Under the pieces are notes generated by a model. That model did no database searches and was not told the origin of the DNA. It saw nothing but the letters and a program-made list of their open reading frames with translations. From NCBI GenBank assembly GCA_021737145.1, contig JAIPEN010000009.1, positions 87,068-151,067 of the forward strand: a stretch of DNA of 64,000 nt. The letters run 5' to 3'. Both the position numbers and the translations under genes were made by a program. The stretch comes from Desulfarculaceae bacterium. Its GTDB lineage: Bacteria; Desulfobacterota; Desulfarculia; Desulfarculales; Desulfarculaceae. How positions within the stretch are numbered: position 1 is the first letter of the stretch; the number at the start of each line of letters is the position of its first letter. Below are positions 43,801 through 51,846 of this stretch, one piece after another.

Positions 43801-45031
43801 GGTGCCCCGGCGCAACACCGACGCAACGGGCTGCACTATCTACATCCCGCCCATGACCGACCACTCCAAGGCGGTGGCCGCCGCCTTCCAGGCCTGCGGG
43901 GGCAACGCCGAGGTGCTGCCCGACAGCGACCAGCGCACCCTGGAGCTGGGCCGGAGGCACACCTCGGGCAAGGAGTGCTACCCCTGCGCCCTGACCACCG
44001 GCGACCTGCTCAAGCTCTTGATCGACGAGGGGGCGCCCCCGGACAAGACCGCCTTTTTCATGCCCGGCGGCACCGGCCCCTGCCGCTTCGGCCAGTACCA
44101 CCGCTATCACCGCCTGGTGCTGGACGATCTGGGTTTCGATCAGGTGCGCATCTACTCCCCGGACCAGTCCGAGAAGTTTTATCAGGAGCTGGGCCTGGTG
44201 GGAGGCAGCGACTTCACCCGTCTGGGCTGGCAGGGCCTGGTGGCGGTGGACCTGCTCATGAAGGCCCTCCACGAGACCCGGCCCTACGAGGCCAACCCCG
44301 GCGAGACCGACGCCCTGTACCATCGCCTATTGGACAAGGTCTGCGACACCATGAAGGCCAGGGGCGATTTGGCCAAGGTGATGGCCGAGGCCCGCAGGGA
44401 GTTTGTCCACGTGCCCCGGAGCGGGCACAACCACCGGCCCCTGGTGGGGGTGGTGGGCGAGATCTACACCCGGGCCAACCGCTTCGCCAACGAGGACATC
44501 GTACGCACCATCGAGGCCCTGGGGGGCGAGGCCTGGACCCCCACCGTCGGCGAATGGGTGCTCTACACCAACTACACCAGCGCCTTCAGGGCCAAGATGC
44601 TCAAAAAGCGCCGCGCCCTGATGGGGACGCTTTTGGAGAATTATTTCCAGCACAAGGACGAGCGCACCCTGGGCCGTCCCTGGCACGGGGGTTTGAAGAC
44701 CCTGCACGAGCCGGAGGTGAAAGAGGTGCTCAAGATGGCCCATCCCTACCTGGAGCCCAGCTTCGAGGGCGAGGCCATCCTGTCCCTGGGCAAGAGCCGC
44801 GACATGTTTTCCCGAGGGGCCTGCGGGGTGATCAACGTGATTCCCTTCACCTGCATGCCCGGCACCATTGTCAACGCCCTGATGAAGCGCTTCCGCGAGG
44901 ACCACGGCAATCTGCCCTTCCTGCCCATGGCCATGGACGGCCAGGAACAGAGCGGCAGCCGCATCCGCCTGGAGGCCTTCATGCACCAGGTCAGCCAGTT
45001 CCAGGAATCCCGCGGAGACCAGCCCGATTGA
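40826..45031 (+). CDS. Acyl-CoA dehydratase activase-related protein (BadFG/HgdC-type, 1401 aa)
   Basis: A multidomain protein. Two ASKHA-fold activase domains occur in tandem: GLDVGSVSLDSVVL (about residue 12) with CAAGTGSFLDQQ, and GVDVGSISTNVVVI (about 328) with CAAGTGSFLEEQ; the cysteine before AAGTGS is the cluster ligand in HgdC. The region about 600-1000 has further cysteines (CKGCPNACSIRKV, CFPVK, CPYAQTLCY), and the C-terminal third continues the family (GKECYPCALTTGDLLK, GPCRFGQYHRYHR). These proteins use ATP to inject low-potential electrons into 2-hydroxyacyl-CoA dehydratases or benzoyl-CoA reductases. The cognate enzyme is not adjacent. Large fused forms are common in anaerobes and often uncharacterised. 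Confidence 0.9.
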   Translation: MSTAAPEDVQGLFLGLDVGSVSLDSVVLAPDGRILLADYTRTKGRPLAVAAEVLERIFQRFPRQSFAAVAVTGSGAPTLAPLLGGEVVNEIIAAARGVQLVVPTARTIIDMGGEDAKMILVSPGEDGTSRIEDFAMNTMCAAGTGSFLDQQSHRLQLTIEQFSEIALQSENPPRLAGRCSVFAKSDMIHLQQEATPDYDIVAGLCFAMARNLKSNIAKGKKMVPPVAFIGGVAANQGVHRALREILDLEPDELLIPDDFGCVGALGAALFARDQGLDLPVAGLDTLRQRAEEAAGETKRLPVLKLGLHHKKDLKAIEVPEGPLIGYLGVDVGSISTNVVVIDPQGEVLAKAYLLTAGRPLEAVKEGLKLVGEEIGGRVEILGAGTTGSGRYLTADFIGADIVRNEITAQATAAAHIDPEVDTIFEIGGQDSKYISLENGAIVDFMMNKVCAAGTGSFLEEQAEKLGIAIKGEFGAKALTAPRPVRMGERCTVFMESDLVSHQAAGAEIDDLVAGLSYSIVYNYLNKVVEDRKVGNKIFYQGATAANHGIVAAFEAVTGKPIHVPPHHDVTGAIGAALLAMRERTWERSSFKGFEVSQTGYEISSFECKGCPNACSIRKVKVEGLERPLFYGSRCDKYDLERETKVRADIPDLFAEREELMLSYSRPVDDKRFRGTVGIPRTMFFREWMPFFTALLNHMGYEVLYSGPSTKKLIHKGVEVVVNEPCFPVKVAHGHLAELIDRGAETILLPSLVNVPVPANELGYGQVCPYAQTLCYTAPAALDFGDSRLVDTPLRFGYDPKTMRSDLKAMIAALGGSSRGLDAAIAAGWAAQNDFNAKLKARGKEVLASMGPDDRAMVVVSRPYNGADPGLNLGLPQKMRQLGVFSIPMDFLELDEQMGHPELSEMYWRYGQKILAAALIAREDPRLHAIYITNFGCGPDSFIGHFFRRIMQGKPFLEIEIDEHSADVGAITRLEAFLDSIGNVTTEPPAAKTVPRRNTDATGCTIYIPPMTDHSKAVAAAFQACGGNAEVLPDSDQRTLELGRRHTSGKECYPCALTTGDLLKLLIDEGAPPDKTAFFMPGGTGPCRFGQYHRYHRLVLDDLGFDQVRIYSPDQSEKFYQELGLVGGSDFTRLGWQGLVAVDLLMKALHETRPYEANPGETDALYHRLLDKVCDTMKARGDLAKVMAEARREFVHVPRSGHNHRPLVGVVGEIYTRANRFANEDIVRTIEALGGEAWTPTVGEWVLYTNYTSAFRAKMLKKRRALMGTLLENYFQHKDERTLGRPWHGGLKTLHEPEVKEVLKMAHPYLEPSFEGEAILSLGKSRDMFSRGACGVINVIPFTCMPGTIVNALMKRFREDHGNLPFLPMAMDGQEQSGSRIRLEAFMHQVSQFQESRGDQPD

Positions 45032-45062
45032 CCTGGAAGATTCAACTAGCTAACATAACTTG

Positions 45063-45104
45063 CCAAGCGGCGCGCCGCCCCGGAGCGGGCGCCCTTGGTT
45101 TTTT
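45063..45104 (+). terminator. Terminator after the activase gene
   Basis: The outer arms CCAAG/CTTGG and GGCGC/GCGCC form a long imperfect stem followed by TTTTTT, 31 bases after the stop. Confidence 0.75.
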
Positions 45105-45186
45105 ATTGGCCGGAAGATATCGCCTGGTGCAAATAAATCTTCCAGCCGCGTAGCAAAAGCACAAGCATTCGGGTAAGCTAGCCTGC

Positions 45187-47157
45187 ATGTCACGAAAGAT
45201 GTTAATAAACGCCACCGGTTCGGAAGAGCTCAGGGTGGCGGTGGTGGAGGACGGCCGCCTGGAGGCCTTTTACGTCGAGACCGCCGCCCAGGCCCAGACC
45301 CGGGGAAATATTTACAAGGGCACGGTGGCCAACGTGGAGCCCTCGTTGCAAGCCGCCTTTGTGGACTACGGCCGGCCCAAGCACGGCTTTTTGCAGATCG
45401 CCGATCTGCGCAACGACCTCTGGGGCGATCACCAGGCCCCGGCCAAGGGCCTGCCCCCCCTGCAGGACGTGCTCAAGAAGGGCCGCCAGTTTTTGGTGCA
45501 GGTGGTCAAGGAAGAGACCGGCAACAAGGGCGCGGCCCTGACCACCCACCTGTCCATTCCCGGCCAGTATTTGGTGGTGACGCCGGGGCACTCCCATGTG
45601 GGGGTCTCCCGCCAGATCGCCGACGACAAGGAGCGCTCCCGCATCAAGCAGGTGCTGGAGTCCCTGGAGCGCCCCGACGGGCTGGGGGTCATCGCCCGCA
45701 CCGCCGCCGAGGGACGCTCCAAACGCGAGCTGACCACCAACTACAAGCAGCTCCAACGCCTGTGGGAAGACATTCAAAAGCGGGGCAAGAACGCCAAGGC
45801 CCGCAGCCTGATCCACAAGGAGGAGGAACTGGCCGTGCGCACGGTGCGCGACCTGTTCACCTCGGACCTGGCCGAGATATGGGTGGACGACCCGGTGGTC
45901 TTCGAGCGCCTGGAGCGCTTCGTGGGCACGGTGAGCCCCCGCCGCAAGAAAATCGTCAAGCCCTATCAGCAGCAACGCCCCATCTTCGCCCGCTACCAGC
46001 TGGAAGAGCAGATCGCCAGCGTGTATCAGCCTTCGGTGCGCCTGCCTTCCGGCGGAGGCATCGTCATTTCGCCCACCGAGGCCCTGGTTTCGGTGGACGT
46101 TAACTCTGGCAAGAGCTCCAAGGGCAAGCAGCTGGAGGACACCGCCCTGGCGGTGAACACCGAGGCCGCGGCCGAGATCGCCCGCCAGCTCCGCCTTCGG
46201 GACCTGGGCGGGCTCATTGTCATCGATTTCATCGACATGCGCGACCGGAGCAACCAGCGCAAGGTCAGAAAGGCCCTGGTGGACGCCCTCAAGGGCGACA
46301 AGGCCAAGACCACGGTGGGCTACATCAGCCGCTTCGGCCTGCTGGAGATGAGCCGCCAGCGCATCCGCCCGGCCATCGACTTCGGGGCCACCCGCACCTG
46401 CCCCATGTGCGGCGGCCGGGGCCTGGTGCGAACCACCGAGGCGGTGGGCCGCTCGGTGCTCAGGAATTTGGAGCTCAAGCTCAGGGGCTATGGCGGCAAG
46501 GGATTGCAGGTGCGCCTGTCGCCCGAGACCGCCCAGTACCTGCAAAACGTCAAGCGCGGCGAGCTGGCCCGCCTGGAGGCGTCCAGCGGGGTGTGCCTGG
46601 AGTTGGTGGCCGAGCACGGGCTGGACCCCGAGGCCTGTGTCACCGAGTCCTGCGGCGAGCCCTGGGAGCTGGCCGCTCCGCCCGCCCCCGCGCCTGCTCC
46701 CGCTCCCGCGGCCGAGACCGCGCCGGCGCCGGCGCCAGAGCCCGCCCCCGAGCCGGCCAAGAAGAGCAGCCGAAAGCGCCGCCGGAGCAAGAAGCCTTCT
46801 CCTCCGGCCGAGGCCGAGGCCGCTGCCCAGTCCGAGGCCCCCAAGGAGCCGGACAAGCCCAAGGAACAGGCCGCCCCGCCCAAGCCCAGGCAGCGCAAGG
46901 CCAAACCGGCCAAGAAAGCCGAGCCCAAGCCCGCCGAGAAGGGCAATGGCGCTCCGCCCGAGCAGGGCGAGGGCCAGCCCGCGCCCAAAAAGCGCAAGCG
47001 CCGCCGCCCCTCCGGGGCCCAGCGCCGCGCCCGGGCCAAGGCCCGCGCCCAGGCCGAGGCTCAGGCCCAGGCCGAAGCCCAGCCCGATTCAAAAGCCGGG
47101 GGCCAGGCCGAGGCTCCGGCCGATAGCCCGAGCCCGCCCGCGTCCCAAGGCGACTAG
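45187..47157 (+). CDS. rne: Ribonuclease E/G family protein
   Basis: A 656-residue endoribonuclease. The S1 domain lies around residues 35-120 (GNIYKGTVANVEPSLQAAFVDYG). The catalytic DNase-I-like domain has the Mg-binding aspartates in VSVDVNSGK and IVIDFIDM. The zinc-link CPMCGG is near residue 400. After about 490 residues the protein continues as a disordered Ala/Pro/Lys/Glu-rich tail (APAPAPAP, KKSSRKRRRSKK) that likely scaffolds RNA or degradosome partners, as in RNase E. Core motifs do not separate RNase E from G; the long tail favours E. Its stop shares the bases CTAG with the convergent CaiB gene stop. Confidence 0.93.
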   Translation: MSRKMLINATGSEELRVAVVEDGRLEAFYVETAAQAQTRGNIYKGTVANVEPSLQAAFVDYGRPKHGFLQIADLRNDLWGDHQAPAKGLPPLQDVLKKGRQFLVQVVKEETGNKGAALTTHLSIPGQYLVVTPGHSHVGVSRQIADDKERSRIKQVLESLERPDGLGVIARTAAEGRSKRELTTNYKQLQRLWEDIQKRGKNAKARSLIHKEEELAVRTVRDLFTSDLAEIWVDDPVVFERLERFVGTVSPRRKKIVKPYQQQRPIFARYQLEEQIASVYQPSVRLPSGGGIVISPTEALVSVDVNSGKSSKGKQLEDTALAVNTEAAAEIARQLRLRDLGGLIVIDFIDMRDRSNQRKVRKALVDALKGDKAKTTVGYISRFGLLEMSRQRIRPAIDFGATRTCPMCGGRGLVRTTEAVGRSVLRNLELKLRGYGGKGLQVRLSPETAQYLQNVKRGELARLEASSGVCLELVAEHGLDPEACVTESCGEPWELAAPPAPAPAPAPAAETAPAPAPEPAPEPAKKSSRKRRRSKKPSPPAEAEAAAQSEAPKEPDKPKEQAAPPKPRQRKAKPAKKAEPKPAEKGNGAPPEQGEGQPAPKKRKRRRPSGAQRRARAKARAQAEAQAQAEAQPDSKAGGQAEAPADSPSPPASQGD

Positions 47158-48305
47158 GCGGCCACTCCCCGGTTGATCATCTCTTCTATAGTAGTGGGGT
47201 CGTAGCCCAGGGCGGCCAGCACCTCGCGGGTGTGCTGGCCCAGGCCCGGAGCCGGGCCGCCGGCCTGGTCCGGCGAGGCCGAGAGCTTCAGGGGGCAGGC
47301 CAGCTGGGGCCCGCCGGGGGTCTCGGCGATCATCTCCCGCTCCCGGGCCAGGGGGCTCTGGGCCGCCTCGGGCAGGCTCAGCACCGGCTCGCAGCAGGCG
47401 TCGTGGCCGTTCCAAAAGCGGGCCCACTGGGCCCGGGTGCGGCTGGCGAAGATGGCCGCCACCTCATCCACCGCCTCGGACCCGGCGAACTGCCGGGCCA
47501 CCAGGTCGGGCCGCTCCAGGGCGGCGCAGAAGTTTTGCCAAAACTTGGGCTCCAGGGCCCCCAGGGAGAACCAGGCGTTGTCCTTGGTGCGGTAGAGATT
47601 GTAGCAGGGATAGCGCCCGTTTAGGGTCATGCCGCCGGGGCGGGGATCGTCCTGGCCCGCGCTCATGCCCGCGAAGATCATGGTGGCCAGGGAGATGGAG
47701 CCGTCGAACATGGAGGTGTCCACCAACTGCCCCTGGCCGGTGCGCTCCCTCTGGTGCAGGGCGGCCAAGAGCCCCACCAGGCCCAACAGGCTGCCCCCGG
47801 CCAGGTCGGCCATCTGCACTCCGGGTATGGCCAGATCCCCGTCGCGGGCGCCGGTCATGCCCAGCACCCCGGCCAGGGCCAGGTAGTTGATGTCGTGCCC
47901 GGCCCGGTCCCCCATGGGGCTCTGCTGGCCATAGCCGGAAATCGACACCTGGATCAAGCGGGGCTGGGTCTGGCTTAGCCGGCCGTAACCCAGGCCCAGG
48001 CTGTCCATCACCCCGGGACGGAACCCCTCCACCAGCAGGTCGTGGTCCTTGAGCAGCTTGAAAAACACCTCCACCCCGTCCGGCTCCTTGAGGTTCAGGG
48101 CCAGGCTCTTCTTGCCCCGGTTCACCGCCGCGAAATAAGGAGACTCCTCCGGCCCGCCCCCGATGCCGCGGGCGTAGTCCCCGCCGGCCGGGTTTTCCAG
48201 CTTCAAGACCTCGGCCCCCAGGCTGGCCAGCAGCCAGGTTAAATAGGGCCCGGGCAGGTTCATGGAAAGGTCCAGCACCTTCAGTCCGTTCAGTGCGCCG
48301 TTCAT
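47154..48305 (-). CDS. CaiB/BaiF family CoA-transferase
   Basis: 383 residues from ATG 48305 (AAGGAGG seven bases upstream). It is a class III CoA-transferase that moves CoA between acids through an aspartyl anhydride. Landmarks: LDLSMNLPGPYLTWLLASLGAEVLKLE at the N-terminus, GKKSLALNLKEP, VEGFRPGVMDSLGLGY, GYGQQSPMGDRAGHDINYLA with the catalytic Asp, and LVDTSMFDG. The natural acid is unknown. It follows the cysteine-rich ferredoxin gene by 26 bases on the minus strand and faces rne tail to tail. In context it probably supplies the CoA thioester for the dehydratase region (inference). Confidence 0.92.
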   Translation of the reverse strand: MNGALNGLKVLDLSMNLPGPYLTWLLASLGAEVLKLENPAGGDYARGIGGGPEESPYFAAVNRGKKSLALNLKEPDGVEVFFKLLKDHDLLVEGFRPGVMDSLGLGYGRLSQTQPRLIQVSISGYGQQSPMGDRAGHDINYLALAGVLGMTGARDGDLAIPGVQMADLAGGSLLGLVGLLAALHQRERTGQGQLVDTSMFDGSISLATMIFAGMSAGQDDPRPGGMTLNGRYPCYNLYRTKDNAWFSLGALEPKFWQNFCAALERPDLVARQFAGSEAVDEVAAIFASRTRAQWARFWNGHDACCEPVLSLPEAAQSPLAREREMIAETPGGPQLACPLKLSASPDQAGGPAPGLGQHTREVLAALGYDPTTIEEMINRGVAA

Positions 48306-48331
48306 CTCGGGGCCTCCTTTTCCGGCCGCTT

Positions 48332-49336
48332 CTAGGCCGCGCCGGGCACGAAGCTCTTTTCCCGGGCCTCGCTGAGGGTGATGGCTCCGGTGGGGCAGGT
48401 GACCAGGCACAGGCCGCAGCCCATGCAGCGCTCCGGGTCCACCAGGCTGGGGCCGTCTTCGCCTTCCGGGAAGCTGATGGCCGAGAAATAGCAGCGCTCG
48501 GCGCACACCCCGCAACTGATGCACTCCTCGGCCTCCACCGTGGCCACGAAGCGGCTGGGGTCCACCACCCGGATGCCGCCCTCGATAAGAACCGGCATGG
48601 TCTGGCAGCAGCATGGGCAGCAGTTGCAGATGAAGTGGTTGCCCTGGTGGCGGTTCATGGTCACATGCACCAGGCCCGCCTCCTCGGCCTCTTTGAGGAT
48701 ATCCATGGCCTCCTGCTTGCTGAGGGAGCGGCCGGTGCCCCGGGCCAGGTTGTAGTCCGCCGCGTTGTCCACCTGCAAACACACCTCCAGGGGCCGGTCG
48801 CACTTGCGCATGGACAGGCGGCAGGTGCACTTGGTCACCGCCAGGCTCCTGGCCTTGGAGATCATCTCGGCCACGGATTCAAAATCCAGTATGGAAGTGC
48901 GGGCCTCGATGGACACCCCCACCGGGATGACCCGGGTGAAGGGCTTGGTGACCTCGGCCCCCCACTCCTTGGCGATCTCGTACCATTCCTCGTCCATGAA
49001 TTCGCGCCAAAGGTCGTAGTATTCCTGGGGCGCCTCGGGCCAGAGCAGGGTGGCGTCGTGGAACTGCACCAGGTTGCGGCACATGCGCCAGGTGGGCGGG
49101 TCGGTTTTGCGCGAAGGAAACACCAGGCCCTTGATGAACAGGCGGTCGATCATGGCCTGCACCTGGTCGGGCTCCCGGTCCAGCTTGGCCGCCGCGCCGG
49201 GCACGTCGGCGGGCAGGGCCAGGAGCAGGTCCGCCTCGTCCGAGTCGGCCACCATGGCGAAAAGGTCGGCGATGCGCTGGGATTGCCCCAGTCCGATGTG
49301 GGTGGCCATCTTCTGATAACGAGGGTCCGGCTCCAT
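48332..49336 (-). CDS. Cysteine-rich 4Fe-4S ferredoxin-type protein
   Basis: 334 residues from ATG 49336 (GGAGG six bases upstream). Residues about 20-95 look like a winged helix (LLLALPADVPGAAAKL, VQAMIDRLFIKGLVFP). Mid-protein there is a CTCR...C...C set (KCTCRLSMRKCDRPLEVC) and an unusual CNCCPCCC run. The C-terminus has two classical 4Fe-4S motifs (CISCGVCAERCYF and CMGCGLCLVTCPTGA). Such proteins accompany anaerobic dehydrogenases and CoA enzymes in deltaproteobacteria, with no assigned reaction that I know. It heads the minus-strand pair with the CoA-transferase and is divergent from the ABC operon, sharing its regulatory region. Confidence 0.85.
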   Translation of the reverse strand: MEPDPRYQKMATHIGLGQSQRIADLFAMVADSDEADLLLALPADVPGAAAKLDREPDQVQAMIDRLFIKGLVFPSRKTDPPTWRMCRNLVQFHDATLLWPEAPQEYYDLWREFMDEEWYEIAKEWGAEVTKPFTRVIPVGVSIEARTSILDFESVAEMISKARSLAVTKCTCRLSMRKCDRPLEVCLQVDNAADYNLARGTGRSLSKQEAMDILKEAEEAGLVHVTMNRHQGNHFICNCCPCCCQTMPVLIEGGIRVVDPSRFVATVEAEECISCGVCAERCYFSAISFPEGEDGPSLVDPERCMGCGLCLVTCPTGAITLSEAREKSFVPGAA

Positions 49337-49431
49337 GCTCTTCCTCCCGGAATTCGGTGTAGGGGCCATGATTGCGTCCCCGTGGCGGTGTTGTCAACCA
49401 GACTAAAAATTCAGTATTTAAGAAATATACC

Positions 49432-49461
49432 TTGACCTACGTTCAATATATTTACTATTTT
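49432..49461 (+). promoter_or_regulatory. Candidate promoter of the branched-chain ABC operon
   Basis: TTGACC and TATTTT are separated by 18 bases, about 130 bases upstream of the binding-protein start. The operator-like sequence at 49441-49456 fills the spacer, so a bound regulator would occlude RNA polymerase. Confidence 0.5.
49441..49456. promoter_or_regulatory. Operator-like site resembling the XRE-cupin palindrome
   Basis: The first 12 bases, GTTCAATATATT, are identical to the perfect palindrome at 60389-60404, with 13 of 16 matching overall. A weaker TTCAGTATTTAAG lies about 30 bases upstream. Confidence 0.55.
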
Positions 49462-49588
49462 GAATCCTGATCCATGATGCGGGATCATTTCTTGCCGTGC
49501 TTTGAAAGTCAGAACCATATATAAGCCGCCCGTTGCGGTCGGGCGGCGGTCACCTTCAATCCACAGCACAAGTAGGAGGGGAAACAAG

Positions 49589-50878
49589 ATGTCCAAAAAT
49601 GGATTTACCAGAAGGCAGTTCGTCAAGGCCGGTCTGCTCACCAGCGCCGGCGCGGCCGTGGGCGCGGGTGTGCTCAAACCCACCGGACTGTGGGCGGCTC
49701 CGGCCAAGATCAAGGGGCCGGTGAAGGTAGGCTACCAGGCCATCATGTCCGGCACCCTGGCCGGCTACGGCGAGTTCCACAAGATGGGCGCCACCATGGC
49801 CATGGAGGAGATCAACAAGGCCGGCGGCATCGCGGGAGTGCCCCTGGAGGTCGAGTTCCGCGACTCCACCCTCAAAAAGCCTCAGGCGATCAAGAACGCC
49901 CGTTACTTCGTGGACTCCTGGGGAGCCGACTTCCTGGCCGGCGTGGATTCCTCGGGACAGGCCCTGGCCCTGGCCCCGGTGATGGCCCAATTGGGCAAGC
50001 CCCTGATGGTCACCCACGCGGCCACCGAGAAGCTCACCGAGATCGAGGTTTTCAAAAAGGGCATCAAGGAAATCTTCCGGATCTGCACCCCCACCTACCA
50101 GGACGGCAACGCCGCGGCCTTCGTGGCCCAGGGCCTGCCGGCCAAGAAGTGGGCCACCATCAGCCCCAAGTACGAGTACGGCTACACCTGCTGGAAGATG
50201 TTCAAGGGCACCCTGGGCAAGCTCAAGCCCGGCACCGAGTTCGTGGCCGAGTCCTGGGCTCCCTTCGGCACCACCGACTTCAGGCCCCACATCAACACCA
50301 TCATGGACGCCAAGCCCGACGGCCTGTACTCGGTGGAGTGGGCCGGCGAGCTGATCACCATGATCAAGCAGGCCAAGCAGGCGGGCCTGTTCAAGCAGAT
50401 CAAGCACATCATGCTGCCGGTGGGCGCGGCCATGGACGTCTTGGAGGGCCTGGGCTCCGAGATGCCCGACGGCGTGTGGATCTCCGGCCGCTACTTCTTC
50501 ATGTTCCCCAACGATCAGCGCAACATCGACTGGGTGGCCCGCTTCCGCAAGCGCTGGAACCACTACCCGGCCTACGTCTCCGAGACCGGCTACTCGGCCA
50601 TGTTCGCCTATAAGCAGGCGGTGGAGGCCGCGGGCTCCAAGGAGGCCAAGGCGGTCATCGGCGCGCTGGAAGGCATGAAGATGGGCAGCCCGGCCGGGGA
50701 GCGCGTCTTCCGCAAGGAGGACCACCAGGCCATGTACGAGGTGCCCTGGGGCCTGACCGCCAGCAATCCCAAGTACCCCTTCAAGGTCATGGGCAAGCAG
50801 GTGGTGATCCCGCCGGTGGAGTTCTTCAACCGGCCGCCCTTCGAGGGCCCGGGCACCCATCCTCCCTTCAAGGGGTAA
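49589..50878 (+). CDS. Branched-chain-type ABC transporter substrate-binding protein (Tat-exported)
   Basis: 429 residues from ATG 49589 (AGGAGGGG about 8 bases upstream). The N-terminus FTRRQFVKAGLLTSAGAAVG is a twin-arginine signal. The mature part is a Peripla_BP_6 (Leu/Ile/Val-type) fold: VGYQAIMSGTLAGYGEFHKMGATMAMEEINKAGG (in order), then VDSSGQALALAPVMAQ. The family binds amino acids, amides, aromatic or short organic acids. It heads the livHMGF operon and is separated from livH by a hairpin, which often keeps the binding protein in excess. The ligand is not readable. Confidence 0.92.
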   Translation: MSKNGFTRRQFVKAGLLTSAGAAVGAGVLKPTGLWAAPAKIKGPVKVGYQAIMSGTLAGYGEFHKMGATMAMEEINKAGGIAGVPLEVEFRDSTLKKPQAIKNARYFVDSWGADFLAGVDSSGQALALAPVMAQLGKPLMVTHAATEKLTEIEVFKKGIKEIFRICTPTYQDGNAAAFVAQGLPAKKWATISPKYEYGYTCWKMFKGTLGKLKPGTEFVAESWAPFGTTDFRPHINTIMDAKPDGLYSVEWAGELITMIKQAKQAGLFKQIKHIMLPVGAAMDVLEGLGSEMPDGVWISGRYFFMFPNDQRNIDWVARFRKRWNHYPAYVSETGYSAMFAYKQAVEAAGSKEAKAVIGALEGMKMGSPAGERVFRKEDHQAMYEVPWGLTASNPKYPFKVMGKQVVIPPVEFFNRPPFEGPGTHPPFKG

Positions 50879-50887
50879 ACGCTCCGC

Positions 50888-50930
50888 GCCCCGGCCGCCC
50901 GTATGCTTGGCGGCCGGGGCCGTCTTTTCC
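50888..50930 (+). terminator. Intra-operon hairpin between binding protein and livH
   Basis: Perfect 12-bp arms GCCCCGGCCGCC / GGCGGCCGGGGC with a 9-base loop, then CGTCTTTTCC. Probably a partial terminator or an mRNA 3' stabiliser that sets the binding-protein to permease ratio. Confidence 0.6.
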
Positions 50931-50973
50931 TCTTCCGCGCCGGAGCCTCCCCCGGCGCGCCGGGAGCGCCTGA

Positions 50974-51846
50974 ATGCTTGAGTCCATAGTACACGTCTGC
51001 CTGGCCGGGCTGAGCCAGGGGATGTTCATCTGGCTGGTGGCCAGCGGATTGACCCTTATTTTCGGGGTGTTGGGGGTGCTGAACTTCGCCCACGGCGCCT
51101 TCTACATGTTAGGGGCCTACTTCTGCTACACCGTTCTGGCCGCCCTGGGTGACAACTTCTGGCTGGGGCTGATCTTCGGCCCCCTGTTCGTCTGCGCGGT
51201 GGGTTTTTTGGTGGAGCGCTACTTCCTGCGCTACGTCTACCACCTGGACCTGCCCTATCAACTGCTTCTGACCTTCGCCTTCGTGCTCATCTTCGACGAC
51301 CTGGTCAAGATAGTGTGGGGAGCGGGCTCCATAAGCTCGCCCACCGTGCCGGGCCTGGGGGGCAGCGTGTCCATCATGGGGCGCATGTTCCCCACCTACA
51401 GCCTGTTCATCATCGCGGTGGGGCCCCTGGTGGCCCTGGGGCTGTGGGCCGCCCTGGAGCGCACCTGGGCCGGGCGCATCATCCGGGCCGCTTCCTCGGA
51501 CCGGGAGATGGCCGCGGCCCTGGGCGCCAAGGTGCCCTGGATCTTCACCGGGGTGTTCGTCTTCGGGGTGTGGCTGGGGGCCCTGGGCGGCGGCCTGGCC
51601 GTGCCCTACGTGGGCCTGCTGACCCCGGGCATGGGCGAGTCCATCGTAATCGAGGCCTTCGTGGTGGCGGTCATCGGCGGGCTGGGCAGCCTGAAGGGAG
51701 CCTTCTTTGGCGCGCTGATCATCGGCCTGCTCAGCTCCTTCGGCACCCGCTTCTTGCCCAGCTTTGACATGTTCCTCACCTTCATCCTGATGGCGCTGGT
51801 CCTCCTGTGGCGGCCCCAGGGCTTCTTTGGGGAGGCATCACGATGA
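50974..51846 (+). CDS. livH: Branched-chain-type ABC transporter permease LivH
   Basis: A 290-residue membrane protein with about eight hydrophobic segments. Family landmarks include LTLIFGVLGVLNFAHGAFYMLGAY near the N-terminus (in order), a cytoplasmic loop with RAASSDREMAAALG, and VVAVIGGLGSLKGAFFGALIIGL near the C-terminus. LivH and LivM form the transmembrane pore of family 4 importers. Its stop overlaps the livM start (ATGA). Confidence 0.92.
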   Translation: MLESIVHVCLAGLSQGMFIWLVASGLTLIFGVLGVLNFAHGAFYMLGAYFCYTVLAALGDNFWLGLIFGPLFVCAVGFLVERYFLRYVYHLDLPYQLLLTFAFVLIFDDLVKIVWGAGSISSPTVPGLGGSVSIMGRMFPTYSLFIIAVGPLVALGLWAALERTWAGRIIRAASSDREMAAALGAKVPWIFTGVFVFGVWLGALGGGLAVPYVGLLTPGMGESIVIEAFVVAVIGGLGSLKGAFFGALIIGLLSSFGTRFLPSFDMFLTFILMALVLLWRPQGFFGEASR

